Shown: positions 31,994 to 42,222 of the stretch, in pieces
How positions within the stretch are numbered: the stretch's first letter is position 1
How the letters are laid out: each line of letters opens with the position of its first letter
From: Larix kaempferi
Taxonomy: Eukaryota > Streptophyta > Pinopsida > Pinales > Pinaceae
DNA: 64,000 bases
NCBI GenBank assembly: GCA_027924585.1
Contig: BSBM01001439.1
Location: 496,001-560,000, forward strand
Direction of reading: 5' to 3'
Notes under the pieces: model-generated
The model's input: only the letters and a program-made list of their open reading frames with translations
What the model was told of the DNA's origin: nothing
The model's database searches: none
Position numbers and translations under genes: made by a program

Positions 31994-32539
31994 TGTTGGT
32001 TATGGAGCCTGATTCTCTTAAGTTATAGATGTTGTTGTTTCAACCATGTTTGTACCCCAGTTTTATATGATATGCAGGTGGTTTGTACACTCATCCCAGC
32101 AAGGGGGTGTGGGGGGGCATCGCCCTCCCATGGGGGTCCGGGGGCGTAGCTCCCCTAAGAAATTTTATGGGTTGTTTTGTTGGAAAACTGTTTACGGGCC
32201 CATGGTATTGAGTAGCCCGTAGTATTTTCCCATGGTAATTCCCTTTAAAAGGAAAACATTGTAATACGCCTGTGTAATGTATTGTAGCATTATAAATATC
32301 TCTGTGATTGTGTAAGGGAGACTGAGAGAGATTGAAGAGGAGGTTGCAGCGAATGTGCTGCAGGTTGTATCCCTTCATTTGTTGGATGGTATAATAATAA
32401 AAGGACTGGCAATTTCTCCATGGATGTAGCCCATATTGGGTGAACCAAGTTATATTAGTGTCTCTCTTGTATTGTGTTTATGTGATTTATATTTGCACCT
32501 TATTTATTGTTATTGCTCTGCGATCCTGTTTTTCTAACA
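31994..32539 (+). repeat. 3' LTR of copia element (546 bp)
   Basis: TGTTGGTTA ... TTTTTCTAACA, followed at once by AAAAC. It carries GGGGGTCCGGGGGCGTAGC where the 5' LTR has a different G-rich sequence. Confidence 0.9.
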
Positions 32540-32544
32540 AAAAC
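32540..32544 (+). repeat. target-site duplication AAAAC (right)
   Basis: Perfect repeat of 27408-27412. Confidence 0.9.
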
Positions 32545-34560
32545 CCAATTAGATCAAGTTGTTGTTGAAAGGTCGTTAACTGAATTTAGTTTTGCACAAA
32601 GTACAATTTGGAGATATGATCCACACCGTATTATTTATTAATGCACAGTAGATTTTGGGGCTGCTACTTACCTCCACTAAATAAACTTGGACCTTGAAAG
32701 ATTGGCAAATAAAGACAACTGGGGGAAAATAAAGGAATTATTGCAAGGAGTGGAAATTCTAGGAATCAAATGGGATATGAATCAATCCAAATATCATAAA
32801 GAAGAGAAAAAGGATGCAGTAATTGATTCTACAACTGAGGTGGAAGTTGGGGCAAGTTCAATTTCCCCATTGATTGTGGATATTGATAGCAATACAGTTC
32901 AAACCAACTAGGATTGTGTTATTGAAACTCCTAAAAAAATGAAGTAAATAATTAGAGAACATAACTAGAAAAAGAAAATGTTATTTCAGATATCGAAACA
33001 AATGAGTAGAAATATGGTGAACATATAGGAAAAAAGCATATAATTTATAAATCTAGGAAGTACAATATACTATTTTGAGTGGAGCATCAACTTATGAAGA
33101 AAATTTTGGAAATATTTTTAATGGAGATGTGATGACTTTAGTACAATATCCCACCACCTTCATACCTAGGGAGAAAAATCAGCAGAGTGGAGAAGTCACA
33201 ACTAAAGGGTATCAAGAGATTAAGCTTGATATTTTTTCACATACGATGGATACTAAAAGGGAAAATTTCAAAGCAAAAGAAGAACTATATCCTAAACTTT
33301 GGAACAAGGAGCAAGCTCAACTAAGTTTAATTCCCACTCTGTATGTTAAATAGGGAACTCTAAACATGGAAATTTTGTAGCCTGAGTCTCAAAAATTTCA
33401 ATCATCTGAATATTACCAAGCCACTCAAATAAAATTTTATTTGACTAAAATGCATGTGGTGGATAAAATATACTTGCATAGGAAGACACGAGAAATGGTC
33501 TGTAGAGACCTATTGCAAACTATTGCTAATGTGAGAAAGATGCAATCATTATTGAAGAAGGTTGGAATGTAATTAAAGCATGAGACGGTGGTTAATAGAG
33601 CCTAGCATATCAAGATTCAATATTTAGAACATAAATTGACTAATTTGGGGAGTCTAAACCCAAATGAGCATGAACCTATAAAATATTTGACTCAAGAGAA
33701 AGATTCATAAATTAAATTGTTGAAGGGAAAGCTCAAAATTCCAGGAAATGAACATATTCAAACTAAGGAATTACTAGCTATGAAGCAGGAAAAAGATAAA
33801 CCATCCAAAGAGGTTTAAAGGTTGAAGAAACATTTTCTTACATTGAATGATGAATTGGAAGCAGAGAAAAGAAATGTAATGATGTCATGCTCCGTTTCTT
33901 CATCTCAAGCTACTCATGCCGACGCAATTGAAGATATTTCTAAGGCCTTGTTTGAATTGGAATTAAAGGATCAAGAAATTGCTAAATTTTAAGATCATAT
34001 AAGAGGGAAAGAACAAGCTAAGAGGGAAAGAAGAAGCAGAAAAAACAATAACACAGTTGCAAAAAATTCTTAACAATATTAACAAGATGATAGGTCAAAG
34101 TTATCTCATTGGGGATAAACACGTTATTTGGGGTCAAATAATTGTGGTCATATCCAAGTCTTGGTGTCAGTTTGAAGTTTTAAAGGATCAAGAAATTTTG
34201 GCTGTGCAAACTCAAGACAAATTAATCAAATATGGATTGAGTTGGGAGATAAGCCCCAAATTATTGACAATGTAATCAGATTCATAAATACTAGGTCCAG
34301 AGATGATTTTAAGACACTGGGCATAAATGAAGGGACTACTATAATCATGGAAGATAACAAAGTGCACACAAATAGGATGATGATCTCAAGCTAAATGCAA
34401 TGCCATTTTAGAAAAGGTTACACTTAGAAGGATGTAGATTTCTATAGTTCATCATATTGGATGAGGTAATTTATGGAATAGACTATGTGCAAATTTATGT
34501 GTCCAATGTTTCAATTGGACACTCCACCCATCTTGAGGGATTGCATGAGAGATCAAGGAT
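32545..34560 (+). pseudogene. broken gene of unrecognised family, C-terminal part
   Basis: If the copia element and one AAAAC copy are removed, the frame continues from IEVDPFVVK straight into TQLDQVVVERSLTEFSFAQ, STIWRYDPHRIIY, LDLERLANKDNWGKIKELLQ and GVEILGIKWDMNQSKY. From about 33540 to 34050 the translation is rich in Lys, Glu and Leu with heptad-like spacing (QYLEHKLTNLGS, LKKHFLTLNDELEAEKRN, KALFELELKDQEIAKF), typical of a coiled coil. QKILNNINKMIGQSYLIGDK follows. There are about a dozen stops. I cannot name a family. Confidence 0.5.
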
Positions 34561-36480
34561 AGATATATAGACGGAGGATCTTGGATTTGATATAAATTGA
34601 GTTGAAGTATGACCGTTAGAAATTGATTAGGAGGAAAGTCAAAATTTCGTTAGGGATTGGAGGAAGTCACAAAGTAAAATTGTAAATTATAAAATAAAGT
34701 AAATCATAAAATATAAAAATTGGATATCTAAACGTTAATAGGGAATAATAAGGTGCATTGTTATTCTCTAATAATGGAGAGGTTAATTCAAATAATGTTA
34801 GAAATAACTAAATTAAATCAAATTAAAGTAAAATAATTAATAATGGAGAGATTAATTGAAATAACATTAGAAATAACTAAATTAAATCAAAATATTAATA
34901 AATTAATAAGTTAATAGATCAGTAAGGAGGTCTAAATGGTAGGGGGGTTAATGTAGTAATATAAGGCAAGTGAATTTGAAGGCATTCAATTAAATACTTT
35001 GGTTCAAGTAATTGAAGAAGTATATATTTTTTGTAAGTAAGAGATGGATCCTTCTATTAACAAAGCAAAGTAGTATGTATAAAAATTGCCATGGTTAACC
35101 TACTTCTAGTGGGCTAGGTTAAACCATAACATAGAGACAGACCAACCATAATTTTCACAGCCTATCAAGCAAGCAAAGACTCTGATCCTACCAAGGAGGG
35201 AAACCAAGCTATACCACAGTTGTTCAACATTAACAAATATAACAAACTTGACCAAATAAAAATGTTTATACCTTCCCTTAGACAGGGAAACCAAATATTG
35301 GTCATATAGTCCCATGATGAAAAAAATGACAAGAAACATGAGCAAGTTGCGGAAAATTATGGGAATTGAAGAACATGTTGCGAAGATGCAAAAAAAGTTG
35401 CAGAAAGCTACATAACACGTTGCAGAAATCCATGGAAGTTGCAGAACACGATGCATAAGCTAAAGAACAGGTTGTGGAAGCTGCAAAATAAGTCTTGGAA
35501 GCTGCGTAACAAGTTTCAGAAAGCTACAAAAAAAGTTGCGAAAAGCTATGGAAGTGAGGTATCAACAGAAGCTGTGGAACAAGTTGCAGAAAATGAAGAT
35601 CAGGTTGTGGAAATTGAAGAAATGGATTCAACATGGGTGACAAGTTAAGATCTTTCTCGCAGAGGATGAGATTCCAGTCTAGCTTTCGTCTGAAACTAAC
35701 CCGACACCTTCCCATATAAACCTCCAACGAATTCTCTCATTTACACTATCATGCATGGGGACTGTGCACCACCTTGCCCCTCCCCCAACCATCTGTCAAC
35801 TCCTCAGTCATTGTGCATGTTCCCGGAGGAGTTGTTTTCATTTCCCATAGCTGAGTAAGTAATTGAATAAATATTAAAAATATTGAATTAATATTAAAAT
35901 TTTTTAATAGATACCTAAAGGAAGTTAATGATGCTTACTTGATTTTTAGTAAAAGATGGGGGAATTTTGTTACATAACTAAGACAATAAATAGATTAGAA
36001 TTAATAATTATTAATCAAAAGTAATTAAAATGAATTAAACTAAATAGTTAAAGAAGTAAGGAAAAATTATAAATAAGAATTATAATATAATGTAATATAA
36101 AGGGTAGGGATTTTGACAAAAAATAAATATATAAATTAGAAATGAGGAAATATAAGCATGGGGAAGGAGAGTAGACCTAGACCAAATAATAATAGGAGGA
36201 ATTTCAAGGGATGATGAACAATTATAAATAAACAAAGGGTGTTAATGGATTCGGAAATTTAGAGAGATAGGGATGGATGGAAATCTAGAGAGATAGGGAT
36301 GGATGGATGTAGAAAAGAGAGGGGATTCAACGAAGGAGGAAAGAAAGGGGATTCAACGAAGGAGGGATGGGGAGGGATAAACATGATAGCTTAGATGTTG
36401 TAGAAATGATGGATAATGGGATTCCATGAATTACTTGATTTTCCAAAAATAAATTTAAACTTGTAATCAAGAATGGATTA
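34561..36480 (+). other. AT-rich stretch without a recognisable gene
   Basis: Contains a tandem duplication of about 59 bp at 34779-34895 (TAATAATGGAGAG(G/A)TTAATT). 35330-35648 has irregular repeats of GTTGCAGAAAGCTA-like words, giving a Glu/Val/Lys-rich translation that ends at 35646. At 36255-36370 short direct repeats (AGAGAGATAGGGATGGATGG; GGGGATTCAACGAAGGAGG) occur. It separates two parts of what may be the same broken gene. Confidence 0.5.
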
Positions 36481-36489
36481 CCATCCCTC

Positions 36490-36850
36490 TAATGGTGGAA
36501 TGTTAATCCATCATGGAACATATAATGAAGAATTGGCAACCTGTAGAAAATGATATTGAAAAATTTCAAGATATGGAGGGATATTTGAAGGGTCAAGTTA
36601 TAGTTGAAAAATTAATTGTGGATTTCAATTGCTAAATGGGACTAGAGATTTATTTCAAAATATTCGCCCACATGAGCAATACACACAGTTGGATATAGCG
36701 AGTAGAAAAATGGTAAATTTTGAGTATCTAATAAGACATCAATGGTATCATATTGAAAAATTCTATAACAAGGGAACAACACCATTGCAAGCTGCCACAT
36801 CATTAGCACATGTTATAAACTAAGTAGATAAGAAGTTCATAGAGATGGAA
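36490..36850 (+). pseudogene. further fragment of the unrecognised broken gene
   Basis: The translation gives NWQPVENDIEKFQDMEGYLK, GQVIVEKLIVDFN and, after a frameshift, RPHEQYTQLDIASRKMV, NFEYLIRHQWYHIEKFYNKG, TPLQAATSLAHVIN. Composition and decay resemble the segments at 26-34 kb. Assignment to the same gene is inference from position only. Confidence 0.3.
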
Positions 36851-36984
36851 TTCGGGTATCGCCACTCTTTTGGAAATAGATGACCAGTAACAAGGATATT
36901 AATGACAAAATCCACATTGCAACGACCATTTTCCTCACCATTTGGAGATGTAATTACTGAGGTAAACACCCATTTGGATGAGTG

Positions 36985-37170
36985 CTCATAGATCAATGTA
37001 TGGAAAATGTGGGTGTGTGAAGGACTCCTGCGATGTGTTTGAAAAAATATCTTAGTGGGATGTTGTTTGGTGGAATGCCATGGTTGCAAGGATACACTCA
37101 TATGGTTGCAGGGCTACGCTCATAGCGGTTTTTTGGTTGAGTCCTTGGAAGTCTTTATGGCACGATCCTA
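36985..37170 (+). pseudogene. pentatricopeptide-repeat (PPR) gene fragment
   Basis: One frame gives SMYGKCGCVKDSCDVFEKIS, a stop, then WDVVWWNAMVA. After a 22-bp internal duplication and frameshift it continues GYAHSGFLVESLEVFM. This is the classic plant PPR pattern (MYxKCGxxxxAxxVFxxMxxRDVVSWNAMIxGYAxxGxxxEAL). PPR proteins bind organellar RNA. Only about 1.5 repeats are present and it is broken, so this is a pseudogene fragment. Confidence 0.6.
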
Positions 37171-37272
37171 TCTTCCAAGCAAGCTGGTTTCATAATTGGT
37201 CTCTGTTTGGTGGTATAGCATGCCTCATTTGAGGGAACGGGGGAGATCACGGTATGTTGGGGTCGTCATTCT

Positions 37273-37806
37273 TTGAGTCTGGCGCTGCCTAAAGATCGAA
37301 GTCCCGAGTTTCCCCTTTCTTTGAAGCAGTCGCAACCCACCATGCATGACGAGAAGAAGTGGAATTTCCGGGTCGAGTGGTTTGATCAGTATGATAATTC
37401 TGCGGGCTTCAACCCTGGAGAAATTTTTCCAATGCAGACTGAGTCTAGTTCGTCAATGCAGAAGAGAGAGGGCCATAGGTATCAGGACACCTATAATCCT
37501 CCCAACCGGATGCTCCAGGATAATGGAAAGATGACATGCTGCGCTTGTCATGATGGCTGTGCTGAGGTCAATGCCAATCTGATATTTGATGCCAGAAAAG
37601 ACATTCAGAATGTGGACTTCAAGGTTGAACAGCTAGACCATCGAATCTCTTCCCTGGTGGCCTATTTCAGAAGCCAGAGTTTCGTTAGCAGGCTAGTTGC
37701 ACCTACCACCAGAACGTTGCCGCAATTAGTGTGCCCATTCCGCCGAATTATCGTGATCCTGATGGAGATTCTAATGAAGAGAATCCATATTTTCACCTTG
37801 GTTTGA
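37273..37806 (+). CDS. 177-codon open frame, unknown
   Basis: The frame is open from ATG 37273 to a stop at 37804 with no interruption, unusual for this window. The translation starts MSLALPKDRSPEFPLSLKQS and includes NFRVEWFDQYDNSAGFN, MTCCACHDGCAEVNANLIFD and VEQLDHRISSLVAYFRS. I recognise no domain, signal peptide or membrane segment. GC content is higher than around it. It could be the surviving part of an element ORF or of a host gene; a functional product is doubtful. Confidence 0.3.
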   Translation: MSLALPKDRSPEFPLSLKQSQPTMHDEKKWNFRVEWFDQYDNSAGFNPGEIFPMQTESSSSMQKREGHRYQDTYNPPNRMLQDNGKMTCCACHDGCAEVNANLIFDARKDIQNVDFKVEQLDHRISSLVAYFRSQSFVSRLVAPTTRTLPQLVCPFRRIIVILMEILMKRIHIFTLV

Positions 37807-38270
37807 ACTAGCAGTTCTCTTGCGATATTTTTAGAGATATGTAATAGTTTTTATGATTAGTATTTTGTGTAGGTTCTGTATTTGCACGATGTGGAATATT
37901 AGCGATAGGCAGTATCAGAACAATGCTCAAGTTTTTTGCAAGTGTCCGTGTTGGTCTATTTTATATCACGCTTTCTGTAAAGCCCCGTGGGAAGGATTCT
38001 ATTACACATTTCTCAGGCCATTTCTTTTAGTCTAGTTTTGGAGCTCGGGTGATTTGAATTGTTCAGTAGCCCAAAACTCTCTGTCATGCTGTAAATTTAT
38101 TATTTTTATAAATTAATATGATGTGACTTTTTTGTTACAAAAAATAATGCCTGCTTTGTTTTCTACCACCCTGAGCATGCATGGTGTTTATTTTTGTTTC
38201 ATATTGAAATTGAGGTTCTTAACATGCTTATTTTTGTGTTATTGGGTGTTTGATATGTTTATGCCACCTT
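37807..38270 (+). other. noncoding stretch, possibly a retroelement 3' end
   Basis: The text near 38050-38135 (GTAATAAATTTAT-like runs, TGTGACTTTTTTG) resembles the 3' untranslated end of plant LINEs, but no target duplication was found. Nothing else recognised. Confidence 0.25.
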
Positions 38271-38274
38271 CTTT

Positions 38275-38425
38275 GCAGGTACAAGATATCAATGAAGATG
38301 ATGTTCTTGATGAAATGCATGATGAAACCATTGATCAGGAGAAGTATGTAGAAGTGAAGACTCAAATGAAGGGAGAGGCTCATGTTGAAATGCAAGATGA
38401 AACCATTGATGTGAGAAGTATGTAG
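38275..38425 (+). pseudogene. acidic exon-like segment with an internal repeat
   Basis: Follows a TTTGCAG acceptor-like sequence. The translation is acidic (VQDINEDDVLDEMHDETIDQ, EKYVEVKTQMKGEAHVEM), with (M)x-DETID repeated (MHDETID, MQDETID). The DNA repeat is GAAATGCA(T/A)GATGAAACCAT. Family unknown. It is upstream of the SYP71-like exons but does not match that protein. Confidence 0.3.
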
Positions 38426-39008
38426 AAGCATAAGATTCTACTGAAGGAGAGGTTCTTGTTAACGGAAACAAGGGAGAAAAAGAGTGGGGTATGGACATTT
38501 TGCAATAAAATGTGAAGTGATATTTTTTTAGCACTGGTTTAGAAGGCCATATTTACAACTGCATTTATTATACCTACTTTTTCGCATGATATTCTTGGGC
38601 ATCCTTTGCATTCCTGATATTATTGGGACTAATTATACTTTCCTAACCGTGGAAGTTGCTTTGGGACAACAATTTGACCCCTTTCTCCTTAATTCCGTCC
38701 TGTCTAATCAACACTTTCTTATCTAATTGAGCATTATTTCTCTTCTTCAACACGATCTTAGAAAATCACCTCGTGAATGCTAGGAGAAATATGAGATGTA
38801 AATTCTGAAACTTGTGTATTTTGATGTACAAAAAACAACACGAACGTAAGCAACACTTTATGTAAACTGGCTATTTGTTGTACTTTAATGCGTCATGAAA
38901 TATGCATAGAGATATTCTTACATGAAATATGCATGGAATGCTGGATTGAAGGCATATAACATGGTGACACAAACCAAGGAAGTTTAATTATAATGCTGGT
39001 GGCTGCAA

Positions 39009-39744
39009 GATCAAGGCTTGGACGTGATTGCAGAGGGACTTGAAACCTTGAAAAATATGGCAGGATATATAAATGAGGTCAGTCTTCTTGGGTTGTAAGT
39101 ATGACAGTGAAGTGGATTTTGGAAGTCCTCTTATTCTTGTTAATATTTATTTAATGTTGTTTGCAGGAACTGTACAGGCAGGTTCCCTTGGTAGATGAAA
39201 TTGATACAAAAGTAAGAGAGGTTCTCTGCTATCTTTAATTTGAAGCAGGATGTGGAATCTGCTTCCTTTATTGACTTGTCACCCATTCAAATTGTTTCCT
39301 TTTATTTATAATTCAGACGGGCCTATCATCTGCTAACCTGAAGAACACAAATTTTAGGTTGAAAGACACACTTACAAAGGTAATCTATACACTGATTTCT
39401 AATTATGGATTGTGGATTTAGATTTTTTAAATATTATCTTATAAAGACTGCCTTTCCTTTGTTTGTTTAAAGTGGAATCAATAAACTGATTAATATTTTT
39501 ACTTCCTATTGTCTAGAACGACAATGACCATGAGAGAATGACAAAATAAGGCAAGCAACATGAAAAACAATGACTGTTAAAGTGAGTGTTTGTCAAGTTT
39601 TGAGTAATAAGTGATGCAGGTGAATCATATTTTCTAATGCAACTCTCCTCATTGATTGCAATTGCAGTTGCGTTCTAGTCGCAATTTTTGTATTGATATT
39701 ATTCTTCTTTGCATAATATTGGGGATTGGTGCATATCTGTACAA
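39009..39744 (+). pseudogene. SYP71-like: SYP71-type Qc-SNARE gene, four C-terminal exons
   Basis: Four exon-like blocks encode the end of a plant SYP7-family syntaxin: 39009-39077 (DQGLDVIAEGLETLKNMA), 39167-39211 (ELYRQVPLVDEIDTK), 39317-39379 (NLKNTNFRLKDTL) and 39668-39744 (LRSSRNFCIDIILLCIILG, then IGAYLY). Introns of 89, 105 and 288 bp all start with GT and end with AG. The blocks make up the SNARE helix and C-terminal membrane anchor, which places the protein on ER or plasma-membrane vesicle fusion pathways. No stop or frameshift is seen in the four exons. The last exon ends at TACAA|GTAAGC, matching a donor site before the final few residues, or a stop two bases later. No upstream exons were found in the preceding kilobases, so it is either a 5'-truncated pseudogene or the end of a gene with a very long intron. 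Confidence 0.75.
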
Positions 39745-39905
39745 GTAAGCATCTTCATTTTCTAGTTATTCGATTAAAGATTTTGATTTTTCTATATTGA
39801 AATAAACATAGGATTGTTGCATATCTGTACAAGTAAGCATCTTTATTTTTATTTTCTAGTTATTCGATTAAATATTTTTATTTTTCTATAGTGAAATAAA
39901 CATAC
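39722..39905 (+). repeat. tandem duplication of exon end and splice donor
   Basis: About 89 bp from GGATTGGTGCATATCTGTAC onward is repeated from 39811 (GGATTGTTGCATATCTGTAC). Both copies include the ACAAGTAAGC donor region and the AT-rich start of the following sequence. Confidence 0.85.
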
Positions 39906-40720
39906 TTTCAGAAACTGTCTTCTGGTCTTTCTGTTAATTGCAACCAATCATGGGTTGGTTATAATGTAGATGTAATAGAGATAGTGCCGCAGGCACACTT
40001 GGTTTATTGTTGTATTACTAAAATTTAGAAACATATGGCACTTTCTTACTGTTATGAATCACTGGGGCGATTTCTTCAAGCATTGGTAGCAGTTGAAATT
40101 TCATTGTGATTGATCTCATTACAATCTAGCCTTTTTTTTGTTAACTACAATTCATGGTTTTCTAGTCTAGATGAATATTGAGATAGTGGAATTTGTAGAG
40201 TAAACATTGACAACATGGCTGACCTCTTTAGAATTTCAAACCTTTGGATGTATCAAATCCCACATAAAAATAGCTTATTTACATAAAATAGTGATATTGG
40301 ATGAAAGCTATGCCAAATAGAAATGATTGTATTTATCCCGCAATTGTAGTTGAGTTTTTCAAATACTTGGGGGTAAAGACTCACTTCTCATTTCACGTTG
40401 TAGTTCACCAGCCAGCTAATAGATGTGTTTTGTTTTTATCAATGGCATATAAGATGTGTACCTCGTAGAACAATTTGGTTCATTTTCTTGGTGAAAACAT
40501 TAAAATTCACTTACTTGTTTATGCATTTGTACTTGGCAGGCCCCAAAAGTACTTCCTCTACATTTGCTTCTTCAATGTTAAACACCCTTGTTGCTCTCAT
40601 ATTCGTGTTGGACACAACATCTGGGTATGGGTAATCCTGTGGTTATTTTATATCTGACGCTTTCTGTGTTTGTATTAATTAAATTTCAAATTAATTAGTG
40701 AATTCAACATCACACACAGA
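39906..40720 (+). other. presumed intron or flank of the SYP71-like exons
   Basis: Mostly AT-rich. A CTTGGCAG|GCCCCAAAAG acceptor-like site occurs near 40540, but the following 60-codon frame does not match the SYP71 C-terminus (usually ending NVLKK). Nothing else recognised. Confidence 0.35.
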
Positions 40721-40721
40721 G

Positions 40722-40734
40722 TTAAGTAATATGA
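40722..40734 (+). repeat. 13-bp direct repeat (left), possible target duplication
   Basis: TTAAGTAATATGA, repeated exactly at 47788-47800, flanks the inverted repeats and the LINE. Confidence 0.7.
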
Positions 40735-40762
40735 AATGGCTGAGAATCCACAGTGAGAATTC

Positions 40763-40816
40763 ATGGCATCTTGTGGAGATTCTGCGGTAGGTGAATTAAT
40801 GTAGTCAATGTTTCGA
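40763..40816 (+). repeat. inverted repeat, left arm (54 bp)
   Basis: ATGGCATCTTGTGGAGATTC at its start and AATGTAGTCAATGTTTCG at its end. The reverse complement is found at 47735-47788 with a single mismatch (AATG versus AACG). Confidence 0.9.
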
Positions 40817-40844
40817 GAAAATTTTTCAAACTAACAACTTATTA

Positions 40845-40922
40845 TACTTCTCAATAAAATAAATTAATAGTAATTAAAAAACTTGAATTTTAATATGAAT
40901 AATAAAATTTCAAAACGTACAA
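40845..40922 (+). repeat. long direct repeat next to the LINE poly(A) end
   Basis: TATACTTCTCAATAAAATAA and AATTAAAAAACTTGAATT align with 47469-47550 (TATACTTTTCAAATATAATA, AATTAAAAAACTTAAATT) in the same orientation over about 75 bp with gaps. The two copies abut the two ends of the LINE, as a target duplication would. Confidence 0.6.
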
Positions 40923-41226
40923 TTTTTTTTTTTCAGCGGAAAAAAAATACTATTGTTATTCATAGCGAATCAAATAGTACAAAGAAAGTTCTGGAGTTTT
41001 CACCAATAGCGAGTAATCATAGATCACGACAAAATTGGTCTTTACAAGAACCAAAAAACAACAGCCTCATCTCAATAGACCTTACAAAACTATAACACCC
41101 AAGTGAGAGCTTTAAAAGCTACAAACTCAGTTTATGCCAAAGACATTAACATTCAACAAAAATATGGAAGATTTAATCATAAAAGGAGCAGGCCCCCATC
41201 TCTTGCATGCTGCAATTCCACCATTC

Positions 41227-42222
41227 CTACCACACTAAATGACCTTCTATGCCATCAAGAGCCTGCTTGGATGATTTATCCGCCATAGAATTATATTCTT
41301 TGTAGATATGTTCAAAAGCAATGAACCGATGCAAGTCAATTTCCTTTATAGTACGTTGACACCAGTGCCGGAGAGCTGTAACATTAAGTTCAAAATCTCC
41401 AACAGCCCATTTAATTGTTACACGCGAATCCCCGAACACTTTAAGATCAACCAACCCAAAAATATTTGCAACCTTCAGGACACACTAGAGTGCCATTAAT
41501 TCAGCCTTCATATTAGTTCCTTTTCCACAATTTAAACGAAGAGAGAAATAATGATCCTCATTTAAGAAAATTACTCCACCTGCTGCACATATTCCATTCT
41601 GTGTAGCTCCATCAAAAAAAAGGATGGGCTGTTTGATATCAAAGGAGAAAAGACTAACTCTGTCAATTCTCCGAGCAACCTCCTCAACATGATAGATTTG
41701 GACCAGCTTCATGATATTCACTACACAAACCAGAACCTCAGGCTTTTTCCCCTGAAATAGAGCACAATTGCGAACATACCAGATTACCCAAGAAACAAAA
41801 ATGGGTAAAAAGAGATATTTTTTATAAGATTTGATCCAATTTAGCAAACACTGCTCAAAGTTACCAACATCCCAACAAAAGCCAGAGTTCAAATTTGCAC
41901 CACAGATTTTCCAAACTTCCTTAACAAAACTGCACTGCACAAATAAATGGTTAACTGATTTGGAATCGAGCCTACACAGCACACACCAATTAGGCCCAGA
42001 CCAACCTCTCTTTAACAAGTTATACCAAGTTTTAAGACTACCTTGAAGAGCATGCCATAAGAAACATTTAATTTTGAGCGGAATTTTCCAACTCCACAAT
42101 CTCTTATACCACCAATGCTGAGGAAAGATGCACTTCTCCTGGATAATTCTAGAATAGGCAGTCTTGGTCGTCACAATACCCTTCATGTCATTACCAATCC
42201 AAACTAGCTTGTCTTTTTCCAA
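41227..42222 (-). pseudogene. LINE ORF2 zinc-finger region and RNase H
   Basis: The zf-RVT segment WSWKIPLKIKCFLWHALQGS ... CVLCRLDSKSVNHLFVQC shows the W-x-PLKIK-F-W and CxxC...H...C pattern. It is followed by an RNase H: ILFFDGATQNGICAAGG (Asp), GTNMKAELMAL (Glu), LKVFGDSRVTIKWAVG (Asp) and HIYKEYNSMADKSSKQAL (Asp). This archaeal-like RNase H is typical of plant L1 elements. One stop separates the Glu block from the rest near 41485. Confidence 0.9.

Larger units (their letters stand above)
27413..32539 (+). mobile_element. Ty1/copia element with both LTRs, degenerate coding region
   Basis: Complete structure of about 5.1 kb: LTRs of 550 and 546 bp, primer site, gag, protease, integrase, RT, RNase H, polypurine tract and the AAAAC duplication. 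The LTRs differ at several dozen positions and by small indels, including a completely different G-rich block (27515-27580 versus 32100-32160), so the insertion is old. The pol frame is broken by many stops, often TAG or TAA in place of Gln or Trp codons. It was inserted into the unrecognised gene whose halves are at 26031-27412 and 32545-34560. Confidence 0.95.

Noticed and set aside
35106-35648. host coiled-coil gene
   Set aside because: The repeats are irregular, frames are short and broken, and composition mirrors simple sequence repetition.
41831-42046. plus-strand open frames between 41 and 47 kb
   Set aside because: They are antisense shadows of the minus-strand LINE ORFs, which carry the recognisable domains.
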